NCBI GenBank assembly: GCA_963082975.1
Contig: OY720348.1
Coordinates: 72,689,719-72,753,718, forward strand
DNA length: 64,000 nucleotides
Reading direction: 5' to 3'
Origin: Labia minor
Taxonomy: Eukaryota > Arthropoda > Insecta > Dermaptera > Spongiphoridae
The position numbers and the translations under genes were made by a program. Of the stretch, positions 50,201-61,558 are shown in pieces (the stretch's first letter is position 1; each line of letters begins with the position of its first letter). The notes below the pieces were generated by a model that was not told the DNA's origin, did no database searches, and saw only the letters and a program-made list of their open reading frames with translations.

Positions 50201-53200
50201 TTGTTATTCTAACTTTTAAATATTATTTATAAAATATACATAAAAAAACAAAGGATTTATATAAGAAAATTTTTCAATATTCTTACCAGAGGGGAAGGCA
50301 ATTATCATTATTATTATTATTATATTATGAAAGAAGTAGGAAATATAATTAACATGAATTATTTTCAATAATGAAGAGATTTAAATAGATTAATTCACAA
50401 TATCTGTGCAATAAGTTAATAAGAATAATATATTAATATTTTAGAATAAAGATAATTTTTATATATATAAATATATAACAGGGTCGGTCGATTTTTTTAC
50501 AAAATTTTTAACGAAACAAACACAAAATTAATTTTCTATTTATAATTTTTTTTTAACAATTGATTAACATTAATATTGTTATATTTTAGTATAAAATTTT
50601 CAAATGATATTAATATTAATATTCAAGTAAAATTGAAACAATTGAAACTAAATTTTCAAGTCCCTATGTTTGAATAAATAAACATATTAAGCTATTCTCA
50701 ATGATAAATCATTCCTATTTATTATTTATAAATACACTAGATGCTCAGAGCGCCTTCGGCTTGCTTAATTTTTATTGAATTAATGATTCAATTATTAATT
50801 ATAATGAAATTTGAGAAAATCTAAAATTAGAGACATGAGACAAATTAATAATATAAAAATAAATTTAACATTTAACGTTATAAAACTATAGATAAACTAA
50901 CAATATATACATTCATTAATAGTATTAATTTAAATTAATTGATTAATTTGTTTTTTTATTATTAAGTTCATATGTTAAGTTTTTTAGAGTATAGTTAATT
51001 TCTTCCCTTAGAAGAAACTTATCTCTAACTCTGTGGTGCTATGGGATTTGAAAATTATTAGTCGCAGCAGGAAGATTTTGCTAACAATTTCTGTTCTGAC
51101 CGACCTCCATACAACACCTATTCTCTCCCAAGTTTCATGCTTGGTTTTCGCACTCTTTTAATCACTTGATCTATATATTTAATTTTTTTGAGTCATTATA
51201 ATAAAATTTAAACAAATCAAAATTTTACATTTTATTAATTTATATATAAATTTCAATTTAAACTGAGTCATACGATTTGCCAAGACTGAATAATTTGTGT
51301 ACAGAAATATTGAATGTTCTTAGCGAGATCAGATTTGATCTAATGTTGTCCGATTTGACCTTAGTATGAATTAGAAGAAACTTATAAATTGCCTCCTCTT
51401 CCAGCCCAATTCATTTAATCATCCATGTTGCACAAGTCATCTAAATTTCTTAATTTGGCTACAACACTTTCTTGAGTTTCTTAAAATTTAAAATAGAGCG
51501 AGAGAGAGAGGTTCTAATTATATTCGAATAGTCCATGTATTATTAATATAAGTATTTTTTAAATTATTCATATAAACATACATTTATTTGAAATATTCTC
51601 AGATAATACCTCTATTTTAATATTATAATTAAATATACAACTTTTAAAGTATTATAATTACAATCCTATTTCTGAAATTAATACCAACTAAGTTAATTTT
51701 CAAATATTCTATTTTTTTAAATTTATACACAATTTAATATTATTTTTTTATTAATATGATATCAAAAAAGAGAATTTATTAAAAATAAAAAAAGAAACCT
51801 ATTAATAAACAATTATAATAGAATACAATAATTTGGATATAAAAGAAATTATTAAAAAAAAACTCAATTTAAAGAAAGACAAAAATTTAAAACAACTCGT
51901 TTATATCATTCGTCTAAAAAATAATATTTTAATTTTTATATAACCAAGAAATCATTTTTGCACTTAAAATTGAAATAAAAACAAAGATAATATAACTTAG
52001 TCACATTTTAATTGGCGTTTTGAAAATATTTTGATGAGAACTTTTAGAATAAATTAAATAATTGAAATGATATTTGATTATTAGAATTTAAAATAAAAAA
52101 TTAAATATTATATTAATTTGGGAATTGCTAGAATTATTAATTTATATTCATTGTGTAAAATGAATCGACTTGTTTCGGTGAGCTGCGAGAGGCTCTTGAA
52201 TGAACAACACTGAACATTATATAAACTTTTAAAAATTAATTTCTGCGGTTATTGATTAGATATTAATAAAATGTATAGCCTATGTTACAATAAAGGTATA
52301 TAAGAAGATTGTGATGTAATTTCATAGAAATCGGTTCAGCCAATTTTGAGTCCATAACATCCTTATTTTCCAGACAGACAGGACAAATTCAAAATTCACT
52401 TTTTGATTTTAGAGGTCATGCAAAAAATTTTAAATTATGAGCAATGTGCAGACAAAAACCATTATATATATATATATATATATAGATTTATAAATAAAAG
52501 TTTCTATTTTCTCAGGAAATTAAATTTCATTATTTTTTATTTATTTATCTTTTTTATTTTTATTGTTAATATTAATTATTATTATTAATATTTATTTAAA
52601 ATATTTAATCCATTTTTTATATAAAATTTTAAATTTATGTTTTTTTTATGTTTTTAGGAACATAAGGTCTCATTAAAACAAGAAAAAATTAATGGGAATC
52701 GATTAACCTCTCAAGTCCGCGGTTTAGAAGTTTCTGTAAAGACATTAGGAAATTTTGTATTATTAATTTTAGATAAACATCCACAAATAGATGTTCCTGA
52801 TGATGTACGACGAATAGCTGATCAAATACGCAATTCTAATTCGAAAAGTGTTCCGTTGCGTGTATTGGGTGAAGATCATCGTCCTCCATTGAAAGCTGCC
52901 CTGAGTTCCCCCAATTTGACAACAAGATTTTCTGGAATGAGTCTTTTTAATAAAACTCAACATAAAAAAGATGAAGTATTATTATGCTTACGCGAAGATG
53001 ATAAAGAAGAAAATAATGATCTTTTAATTTCACCTGAAATAAATACCAAACCATCGAGCACACCAAAACTAATATCTTCAAAATCTGCCTTTGAATTAGG
53101 CACCACAAAAACCAACGATCTGAATAAAAAACAAGAAGTTCTTCATCCCCTTGATAGTTGTTCTGTATCCATTAAATATTCGGGTACAAGGGAATTACCA

Positions 53201-53236
53201 AGTCTTCGAAATCGAAAAGATGATTCAAAAAATTAA
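36279..53236 (+). CDS. TBC1D1: TBC1D1/TBC1D4 (AS160) orthologue, Rab GTPase-activating protein
   Basis: Seventeen exons join in phase to a 1175-aa protein (human TBC1D1 is 1168): 36279-36392, 40365-40583, 40765-40887, 40978-41246, 41443-41494, 41563-41688, 41833-42067, 42401-42608, 43004-43166, 44067-44149, 44408-44694, 45318-45479, 48404-48571, 48644-49048, 49130-49299, 49556-49720, 52658-53236. The family inactivates Rab GTPases on transport vesicles; in vertebrates it controls GLUT4 traffic under Akt and AMPK, and in Drosophila it is pollux. Order: PTB1 (about 1-175), PTB2 (about 260-375), linker with a conserved basic amphipathic segment, TBC domain (about 675-925), coiled coil (about 925-1020), Ser-rich tail. 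Arg738 in ILIDLGRTFP and Gln775 in YCQG are the two catalytic fingers. The ATG follows an acceptor-like site at 36251; 27 upstream bases are also open. A polyadenylation signal AATAAA lies at 53407. Confidence 0.93.
39235..39838 (+). mobile_element. 0.6-kb non-coding element, copy 2
   Basis: Starts ACCGACCGACGATAGTAAGG and ends GTCGGTCGGTTCGGACC, then CAGGTC. It lies in intron 1 of the TBC1D1/4 gene. A plus frame crosses it (39182-39478) but is not shared by the other copies, so I do not call it a gene. Confidence 0.82.
41563..42067 (+). other. TBC1D1/4 exons 6-7: second PTB domain
   Basis: Exon 6 encodes [19 protein letters not shown] and exon 7 HLGFICRE, followed by a C-terminal helix and the cysteine pair CEHCP that in vertebrates reads CEGCP. 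Confidence 0.9.
42401..44694 (+). other. TBC1D1/4 exons 8-11: regulatory linker
   Basis: Exon 9 encodes [20 protein letters not shown], aligning with the vertebrate segment KAKRSLTESLESILSRG that lies in the calmodulin-binding region. Exon 11 has [11 protein letters not shown] and [21 protein letters not shown], matching SWRQQIFLRV and LRELWQKAI. Serine and threonine are plentiful; I cannot assign individual Akt or AMPK sites. Confidence 0.85.
46112..46911. mobile_element. intronic element with embedded antisense LINE end, copy 1
   Basis: Begins ACTAGCTGCTCAGACCGCC (46112) and ends with GAGCAATGTGCAGACAAAAA followed by a TA run. Both landmarks recur at 50737-52484. It lies in intron 12 of the TBC1D1/4 gene. 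The class is uncertain. Confidence 0.55.
46330..46510 (-). mobile_element. LINE 3' end remnant
   Basis: On the minus strand it encodes [14 protein letters not shown] then a stop, the conserved end of the same LINE family as 57.7-58.1 kb. Upstream codons contain [10 protein letters not shown] and a stop. It is antisense to the host gene. Confidence 0.65.
50737..52484. mobile_element. intronic element, copy 2
   Basis: Begins ACTAGATGCTCAGAGCGCC and ends GAGCAATGTGCAGACAAAAA with a TA run (to 52484). It includes a decayed antisense LINE end at 51010-51180 and GAAATCGGTTCAGCC near 52329. It lies in intron 16 of the TBC1D1/4 gene. Confidence 0.5.
51010..51180 (-). mobile_element. LINE 3' end remnant, strongly decayed
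   Basis: Matches the 46330-46510 remnant in position inside the element and in several words on the minus strand (CTGCGACTAATAATTTTCAA against CTGCGGCTAAGAACTTTCGA). Confidence 0.45.
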
Positions 53237-54163
53237 TTAATTAATACGGATCAATGTTAATTAAATAATTATTGTATTTCTATTTTTCCGCGAAATCATC
53301 TTATAAAAATAATTTTACTTTTATAGATAATACAGTTTATTTTTTCCAAATAATAACCGTAAATTTCTTTTTTATAATGTTAAAGGATAAAATGATCATC
53401 CCAATCAATAAAATATATATTTTTGAATAATTATTATAATTTCAAATTTTCAAATGACATCGCTTTATAACTTATAATAAATAATAAAATATATCTTTTG
53501 GAAATGAAATTAAAAAAAATATGTCAACGACTAAATATTATTTTTTTATATATAAATCTATTTTAAAAAAATAATAATTTAATATTTTTTTAATACTAGC
53601 TATAATAAATGTATAAATTATGTGAAGGAAAGCATATAAAATATCAAATAAAATATATATATAAAAACAACAATTAAACTTTTCATCGCCATTTAATAGT
53701 ATTCTTTGATTTTATTTTACAATACAAATAAAATTTTTCAATCATTTATTATTTATAATGAAAAAAATGAATAAAAATTTATCCAGGTTAATTATTTTAA
53801 TTAAAATTACAAATTATTTAAAAAGACATTTTTAAATATATACCATAGGAATATTAGAATTAAAAAGTGAAACGAAATATTAAAAACAATCATCCTGAAA
53901 AAATAAACAATTCATTTAAGTATTTTTGAAAATGTAAAATAAACTTATAAATATTTTATTTTTTAATTATTATATTCTTCAATTATCACTTAATCTTAAA
54001 TTTAAACATTATTACGTTATTATTAATAGACATATTTGAATAGAATCTCTAAAGTAGAAGGTAAGCTATATTGATTCAATAAAATATTCTCTCTAATTGA
54101 TAAATTACCTTTGTACCTATTAGAAATAGTTTTATTTCTTAAATTAAAATTTATGAATAATAT
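53237..54163. terminator. convergent 3' ends of two genes
   Basis: AATAAA at 53407-53412 lies 171 bp past the TBC1D1/4 stop on plus. On minus, AATAAA (54136-54131) lies 28 bp past the reductase stop. The rest is AT-rich. Confidence 0.5.
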
Positions 54164-57100
54164 TTACCAATTATATTTATATTTATTTTTTATCTCTTGC
54201 TCTTTGTTTGAAAAATCTTTAGCTAAATATTTTCTGCAGCCTATATATCCAAAATATACAAAATTATATATTGGTAAATTATAACAACAATTAAAATTTT
54301 CAAAATCCTTAGATACAAGGTTATTTTCAATATTTTTTAACCGATTTTCTTTAAATATCCAACTTCTTTTTAAAAAATAATATAACTTTTCATTGGCTAC
54401 ATAAAGCTGTCGAACAATCGGCATTAATCTAAAAAAGAAATATTTAAAATTTCAACTTAAATATTAATAAAAAAAAAACAATTTTTGTTTAATCTCTATA
54501 AAAATCTAAAAAAATCTCGATAAATCAAATTAAAATCTTTCATTAAAAAATAAATTACATACATATATTAATCTTTTTTCACAATATTGGCGATATTATT
54601 ATTAAAATATGCCGTATTAACCAAATAATTTTTATAAAAGAAACAATAAATGAATTAATTACACTTACATTGGTTTTTTACCAGATAATTTTACGAGACT
54701 ATCTATAAATAAAGCTGGTAAAATGTGCCAGAAAAATACCTGAAATTTAGAATATTTTTTTATTAATCTCTAAGAATTCTAATTATTTTATTAATCATTC
54801 CAATTTAAAAACATTTGACCTGAATATGATAGAAATAATAATTTTTTTCTACATAAGTGTTTGGTGGTCTTAAAGCATATTGCATTGGGCTTAATGAATT
54901 AACATAATAACATATCGTCATCAGATTCAATAAATCCAAACCAGGTAAATTTCTTGTTAGATGGTAAACCGGACACTCTCGGTTGCTTCTGAAAAAAAAA
55001 CCAATTGAATCTATTTATGTATAATATAAATGTTTAAATTGTACAATCCAAATCTATTATGATAATACCCATTGTCTCCAGATAAAAATGGACTTACTTG
55101 TTTTTCGCCTTATCCCATGCAGTTACAATCATTCCTTTTATTATTTTATCAGCACTAACAAGATCTAGATAACTCTCCTCAGATGCGTAAAGAGTTCGTA
55201 AAACTCCCTTTCCAGAAGCCATTAATAATCCTATAGGCCCGTTATAATTGTCTATCCATCCTTTCACTGGTTCGTTATAAGTACTCACTACTATCTTAAA
55301 CAAATTATTAATATTGATGTTAATTTTTCATCATAAGCAGCATTTTTTTACAGTAAACTAACCAATCGAAGGCCGCACAATAACACATGGTAAGGTTTCT
55401 GCGTAATCTTGAACTAAATTTTCTGCAATTTGTTTAGTAAAAGTATATGTATTTGGATATTCGCCCGTTATCCTGAAAATTTAATTTTTTTTTTAAACAA
55501 AATTATTAAAAACATTACGAAAAACCGTTGGAAATCTTAAAATATATGAAGAATATATTTTGAACGAATAAATTGTTAAGATTCAGAAAAAGAAAATGAA
55601 TTAACTAAAATATTAAAAATAATTATAATAATTATAAAAATAATAATAATAATTAAAATATTTCAATAAAATTAATCTAATTTATTATTGAAGCAAAAAT
55701 AATAATATTAAATGGTTGTTAATTTTAAATGATAATTTTACTTGGAAGTTAGTGCATGTAAAATGGATTCATCTAAATTTTCAGCCAGTTCGATTGCATT
55801 TTTCCATTCAATCTTGCTGGGATATACAAATTCATCGATTTCTTTCTGATTAATATTACAATATGATGTAGATACGTGTTGAAAAACCTGAAAAAATGTA
55901 TATTAATCGATTACATATTCCGATATTAAGAAAAGAAATTATTCATTAGGATGTTTATTAATAAAAGTAAAGAGTAAAGAGGGCCATAACTTTTTCACTA
56001 TTATCGAGTTTTAATTAATTTTACTCTTTCGTTTATTAATTTAGAAAATTTTTAGCAATAGGGTACCTATTAAATTTAATGATCATAGAATGAGAGTTCA
56101 AGTGTTATTCTTGATTCCTTTTCTTAACCAATTCATAAAATAAGGATTTACCTCTAAATGATTGCATGTTTCTGCAAATTTGACAACATTATGAGTGCCT
56201 TTGACATTTGTTAAAATTGCTTTCTTTATGCCATCATCGAAACGTACGCTCGCAGCAATATGAAATATAATTGAAATTTCAGATTGCATTTCTCTTAATA
56301 ATTCTTCACAAAGATTTAAATTATTTTTTAAAATATCTCCCTGTATACCAATGATTTTTTTAAAAATATTTTCATCTTTTTCACGTAATTGTTTCATTAA
56401 CTATTGGAAAAAAATTGACATATATTTTAATAATATTATGCTATTGAATAATCACAACTATATATAAAACTTACTTCACTCTGAAAGATTTTTTCCAGCC
56501 GACTCTCGATCGAAATTTTTCTCTTGGGACGCATAAGAAGATATATTTTTCCAATATTCTTCGACGTTCTAAGTAGTTTTTCTACTAAAATCTTAAATAA
56601 AAATTTGATTTTGAAAAAAAAAAAATTATTTTATTTCGTTTGCAATGATTAATTGTGAAGAAAAAGGGACGATCAAGGGTGGAATTATAATAAATAATTT
56701 ATATGTTGTCTTTCGATGAATATAAATATCTCGAAATTTTTATCTGTGAATAGAGTAATATCATAACAAAACTTATATTGACATTATCTGAGATAATAAA
56801 CTATTCGAATTATTAACAAGTAACCGGTGACTGTGAGATGTCAAAATAAATATTTAATCAAATTTGTCTGGACCAGAGAGATTAATAGACCTTGATTAAT
56901 TGATTATAAGCGAGATGGTAAAACAATAAATACAATGTATTAAACTACCTTTATCCACCCTCTCACGCTATTTTAAAATTAAACCGATATATTTTTTAAA
57001 CCAATTTTATCATAAGCTAATATTATCTGAAATAATTAAAAAAAAGAAAAGAAATTAACTAATAAACACCAAACAAATAAATAACCTTATTGATTAAATC

Positions 57101-58772
57101 TTCATTTTTATCAAATTATATTAAATTAATATCTATATCTATCTATCTATCTATCTATATATATATATAACTAAGAACTAGTGAAATAATTTAATTAAAT
57201 AATTTATTTTTACTTTTTAAAAATTTTCATAAAAATTTATGGAAAAATTTATTTAAAATTACATGGCGTGGTGTTTTTAAGGAAAAAGAGCTGCCGTGTT
57301 CTTCCCCTCTCAAGATAATATCTTCACTTTCTCAATACATATAAAAATATATAAAATTGAAGAGAAAATATTTTTTTTTATGTCAAATTTGCTCAAAATT
57401 AATGAATTAACATGATTTATTTATTTAAAATATCGAATTAGAGGGTTTTTTTTATATATATCTCCTATATTCAAGTTATAACGCCTGTTATCATGCAGTA
57501 AAGAGGCTTATCGCGTCAAAATTATTATCAAAAGGGATAAAAGTTAAAATATATATCTTTTATTTTTTATCTTAATCTTATCTTATCCTCCAAATGGGGG
57601 TTGTACGAAGAAGTGATTTCTCTTCTCCAAAAAAATTAAAATCTTGAAAGATTAACCACACTAAAACAATTATTTTACCGGTTGTATTATAGGCGTGTGA
57701 GGCATGGTCTATGACCTTAAGTGACGAGAGTAGATTTAGAGTATTTGAGAATAGGATTCTTCCCAGCATTTATGGGCCAAAGAAAGATGAGGTCACCGAA
57801 GAATGGCGGAGATTGCATAACGAGGAATTACATGACCTCTATGCATCTCCAGATATAGTTAGAATTATAAAATCGAGAAGGCTGCGATGGGCAGGGCACG
57901 TGGCTAGAATGGGAGAAGATAGAATGGCGAAAAATATATTGGGAGGGAGACCGAGTGGAAGACCAAGGACACGGTGGGTGGATAATGTGGGAAAGGATGG
58001 GAGAGGGTAGGGATTGGAGGGGTGGGCTTGCTGCGGCCAACAACTTTCGAGTTCCGTAGAACCACACAGATAGATAGATTCAAGTTAACTTTTCTAAAGT
58101 TCATAATCCTAATCCTCTCTCATCTACCCATCTCGCCAGAAAATCCAATGTAAGGGTTGTAATTGCAAGTGAGATTTAGAAATTGATAAAAAATCTTCAC
58201 ATTCTATTTTCATTTTAAAATCTATAGCTTTATTTTTTTCAATATTCTATTTATTATATATTCATTTTATTGAAAATATAAAAGTATATCAGTTAGCTTG
58301 AATCGGAGCAAGCGTACGGTACTTGATAACGACTGCAGAATAAGCAGTCGAAACGTTGTACAGTTATTTTAATTTAATAAATAATTTATACAAACAATGT
58401 GGACTTTAAATAAATATCCCTTTAATAATTATAAGTATATATATATGGTATAAAAATAAATTCTTACCAGAATTTAACATTAAAATTGTAAGTGATAATA
58501 CTAGCTAAAGTTTAATAAAAATAATATGTCATTAAACTAATTTTGAATAAAATAGAAATAAAAAAAAAATATTACTTCAATCGAAAGTGGCTTAATAATT
58601 AAAGATTTCGGGTGGTAATTTCACTTTTTTCCTGCTGCATTGTTTCAAGCCGTTAATAATTTTATTATAAACGATTTACCTTTCCAATAAAACCTGCCCC
58701 GCCTGTTATAAAAATATTTTTTCGATCCAGCCACTCTGAAATGTCTTCTTGGCTGCCGTTGGAGCACTCCAT
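54164..58772 (-). CDS. FAR: fatty acyl-CoA reductase (alcohol-forming)
   Basis: Nine exons on minus: 58772-58680, 56591-56475, 56400-56152, 55887-55742, 55472-55363, 55290-55098, 54988-54820, 54739-54669, 54428-54164, joining in phase to 470 aa. FARs reduce fatty acyl-CoA to fatty alcohol with NADPH, supplying waxes, hydrocarbons or pheromones in arthropods. The N-terminal Rossmann domain starts with TGGAGFIGK (residues 23-31), then LVEKLLR and [18 protein letters not shown] and HVSTSYCN. The catalytic YxxxK is Tyr211-Lys215 in NTYTFTK, followed by VIVRPSI and GWIDNYNGP. The C-terminal FAR_C region covers about 365-455 ([11 protein letters not shown]-like [10 protein letters not shown]). Typical FARs are about 500 residues with a C-terminal membrane segment; this one stops soon after FAR_C with a charged tail and no clear membrane helix. 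Intron 1 (2.1 kb) holds LINE debris. Confidence 0.92.
57675..58075 (+). pseudogene. LINE reverse transcriptase C-terminal fragment
   Basis: From 57693 the plus strand is open for 105 codons: [60 protein letters not shown], then a stop at 58010. This is the characteristic tail of a non-LTR retrotransposon RT protein. Just upstream an in-frame TAG (57690) replaces the Tyr expected in VVLYGCEAW, and the polymerase core is absent. The 3' end encodes the remnant of the AANNFRVP terminus. It is antisense within intron 1 of the reductase. Confidence 0.88.
58302..58430 (+). mobile_element. retroelement terminus
   Basis: Contains GCAGAATAAGCAGTCGAAAC, a phrase type common near retroelement ends, then TTTATACAAACAATGTGGAC and TCCCTTTAATAA. 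The latter part is also the AT-rich end of the 30621-31430 element. It lies in intron 1 of the reductase. Confidence 0.5.
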
Positions 58773-58818
58773 TGTCGAACTAAAATCAAAAACAAGAGCA
58801 AAATCGTATAATTCTTCT

Positions 58819-58863
58819 TATTTATACTCTGGTCTACTCTGTCAAGAACGCTTTCCTTTATAA
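58819..58863 (-). promoter_or_regulatory. candidate TATA boxes of the reductase gene
   Basis: On minus, TATAAATA at 58826-58819 lies about 47 bp upstream of the ATG, and a second TTTATAAAGG lies near 58863-58854. Either could place a start giving a very short leader. An acceptor-like ATTTTAG at 58786-58780 would also allow a spliced leader. Confidence 0.35.
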
Positions 58864-58869
58864 AATAAA

Positions 58870-59400
58870 ACAATTGATGGTTCAATGACTCTACAAAATT
58901 ATTTGTCGCAATGTCACATCCATTATTAATTAGTTAATCAATATCAAAAAAAAAAAAAAAAATTATAAATATTAAATGAGTGAACATAATTGACTAATCG
59001 TTTCTTCTTTTAGTTAAATTACCAATGAGAAAGTAAACGATTGGAATTATTTATTTTCCAAATTTAAAAAACAATTAATGAAATTCTTTTATGTAATCGT
59101 TGTAAAATGAGTCAAGGTTAATGCATACTATTAAATTTAATAAATTATTTCATAAATTAATTTTAATTAATTTTGATTAATATAAATATTAAAAACAAAT
59201 TATTCAACAATAAAATTATTTTAAAAAATTTGAAAAGTAATTAGCCCTCCGTTCTACTGTATTAATTCGACAAAATACTTGTTGAGTATTCTTCCCTAGG
59301 ATCCATGGAAAGAAATTAGGTATAGGTATCCCATTGAAAACGAGTTGAAGAAACATTCTAAACCAAAGATGAATACGATTTCAAATGAAAAATATTATAA
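58870..59400. other. no gene seen
   Basis: AT-rich sequence upstream of the reductase promoter with no supported feature. Confidence 0.5.
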
Positions 59401-59402
59401 AA

Positions 59403-59586
59403 AAAATTCCAACTCGTCTTCATCTCCAGCTTATTTATTGGCATATGGAAAGCCAATTGTATTGGCACTTTCTTTTTTCAGAGCACAATATTCAGTCTCT
59501 TGATATTTTTCTAATTCTTATTAGCAGTGTTAAAAAATTAATTCCGGTACTATCATCTCCAGCTTATTTATTGGCATATGGAAAGC
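59403..59586 (+). repeat. short tandem duplication
   Basis: A segment of about 50 bp containing CATCTCCAGCTTATTTATTG and GCATATGGAAAG is repeated with a period of about 133 bp (59421-59452 and 59554-59585). Confidence 0.8.
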
Positions 59587-59871
59587 TGAAATTCTATATA
59601 TAACAGTTTTATACCATTTTTAATCATGTGAAAAATTATCAAAAACCTATCTTTATTTTTACGGTCACTTTAGAGGAAAAAAAATCAAAACGTTGTAGGT
59701 AATGACCCTCTTCTGGTTGAGCTACAATATCTCCAAAGTTGATACAAAACTACAAATTTGGAATAATGCCCGTAAACCAAATTTCTTGATTCTAGCTCAA
59801 ACCGCTTTTCCGTAATCTTGTCTACATATACATACACACACACAGAGAGATTTTTCTCAACCTTAGTGAAA

Positions 59872-60060
59872 ATGATTCAGGAACCTTCAAATCATCAAAA
59901 TCTCGACATCGAAAATTTTCGTGATCGCAATACTATCTCTGGAAATGTAAAATCAAGAATAGCTTCATTCGATAAGCATTCGTTGTCCACTTCGAATAAA
60001 ATATTGTTTCTTCTTCCATGGATACTTAAAAAAAAAAAGAAAATCTCTCTTGTAGCATGA
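59872..60060 (+). CDS. possible N-terminal exon, unidentified
   Basis: ATG at 59872 in the context GAAAATGAT opens 62 codons: MIQEPSNHQNLDIENFRDRN, then VKSRIASFDKHS and a Lys-rich end with a stop at 60060. The polar start and VKSRIASF segment look protein-like. A donor-like AAT then GTAAAA occurs after codon 25 (boundary near 59946), so a short first exon is possible. I do not recognise the family, and no later exon is seen before 64000. Confidence 0.25.
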   Translation: MIQEPSNHQNLDIENFRDRNTISGNVKSRIASFDKHSLSTSNKILFLLPWILKKKKKISLVA

Positions 60061-60202
60061 ATTGCGATAGGAGAGTCACGGTGGATCTTGTCCTTGTTGT
60101 TGTTGTTGTGCCCGTTATATGCTTCGGCAACAACTTTGTGAAAAATAGAGAATAAAAATATTCAGAGTGACTTGGATAATTGTGAGAATTTGTTTAGTTT
60201 TT

Positions 60203-60813
60203 ACCGACCGACGATAGTAAGGGAGGTATTGTTTTCACACCAAATTTCACATGTGGAGATTTTTACATATCTCCACGAATCATACATTTTCTAAACAGAA
60301 AAAAGTATTTTTAGCATGATGTCTGTCCGTCCGTCCGTATAGATGTGTACAGCCTGAACGGCTCAACGGATTTTGATAAAATTTGGTGTACTTACTTAAT
60401 GCATCAGTGGGATGAATTGATCAACTTTTGGTGCAATTCCAGAAACCGGAAGTGGTAGTATTAGCGATCGACGATAGGAAGGGAAGGGTTATTTTCACAC
60501 CAAATTTCACATGAGGAGATTTTTTAATATATATCACCACGAATCATGCACTTTGTATTGGTTTTATCCTCGAGAAAAATCATATTTATTAATTTTTTCT
60601 TGATTATATGACGTCATCCAGCCATTCATGACGTCACAGCCTGGTCTTACATATATATTATAAATAAAATAAAATTAAAACTATTTATGTTATATGCCTA
60701 TCTGTTTTTTATTACATTAATAGATATATTAAAATTATTTGAAATTTTTTCTGTTGCTGGAAATTAATTTACTTCAAACCGTCGGTCGGTTCGGACCTGA
60801 CCACAGGTCAACT
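60203..60813 (+). mobile_element. 0.6-kb non-coding element, copy 3
   Basis: Same orientation and near-identical length as the 39235-39838 copy, with the same ends and the terminal GACCTG/CAGGTC hairpin. It includes GATTTTGATAAAATTTGGTG. Confidence 0.85.
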
Positions 60814-60819
60814 TATTTA

Positions 60820-61550
60820 GCTTGGATTGGATTATTCAATTTCATTTAATGATTTATTAGTTATAGATATTACCTGAATTTATATATTCTAGTCCTAGTC
60901 TCGATAGATTCTCTTTATTTATTTATTGGGGACAGAAAAATCAAAATCAAAATTATTTTTCCATGTGGTGACCGAGAAGTAGGAAGACCGAAACAATGTA
61001 GATGGTCAAAATGCAGTTTTTAACTGACTCGATTCTTCCTGAAGGGGGGGGTGTTGGTTAGAAGAACAATTCATGATTGAAGAATGATGAATGATTTGGC
61101 ACAAATTGCTTTTGTTACTGAAATGCCTTAAACCTCCTTAAATTATCATATAAAAATAATAAATATTATATAATCTTAAAAATATACAATTTTAATATAT
61201 ACATAAAATTCAAAATTAAAATATAGTTTTACAAAATTAATTTGTACTTATAATTATATGTTTTATTAATATTATAAATATACCCCTTATTTTTTAGATT
61301 GTTAGAGTTAAATTTTAAAGAATAAAGAAATTTTCTTTCATTTTTTTTTTCATTTTTCTTAAAAATCATGAATAAATAATTATAATCATTAATTATTCTA
61401 AATAATTTCTATTCATCTAATTTTTGTTTTTTTAATACAACATTGAGAAATGAAATTTATCTTCCATTTCAAGATTCTTAAATGTCTTTGAAATTACTAT
61501 TTATTTATTATAAAAGAAAAAAAGTATTTCAATGTATAGTCAAAAGTTTT
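60820..61550. other. no gene seen
   Basis: AT-rich; a short GC-richer patch at 60960-61060 has no recognisable feature. Confidence 0.5.
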
Positions 61551-61558
61551 ATTTAAAA

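Larger units (their letters stand above)
49556..53236 (+). other. TBC1D1/4 exons 16-17: coiled coil and tail
   Basis: [14 protein letters not shown] is almost identical to the vertebrate [13 protein letters not shown]. Heptad-like [20 protein letters not shown] continues into [10 protein letters not shown] in exon 17. The last 100 residues are Ser/Lys-rich and not conserved, and end KDDSKN. Confidence 0.88.

Noticed and set aside
52403-52588. Small plus frame before exon 17
   Set aside because: Lies in the tail of an intronic repeat and a TA microsatellite.
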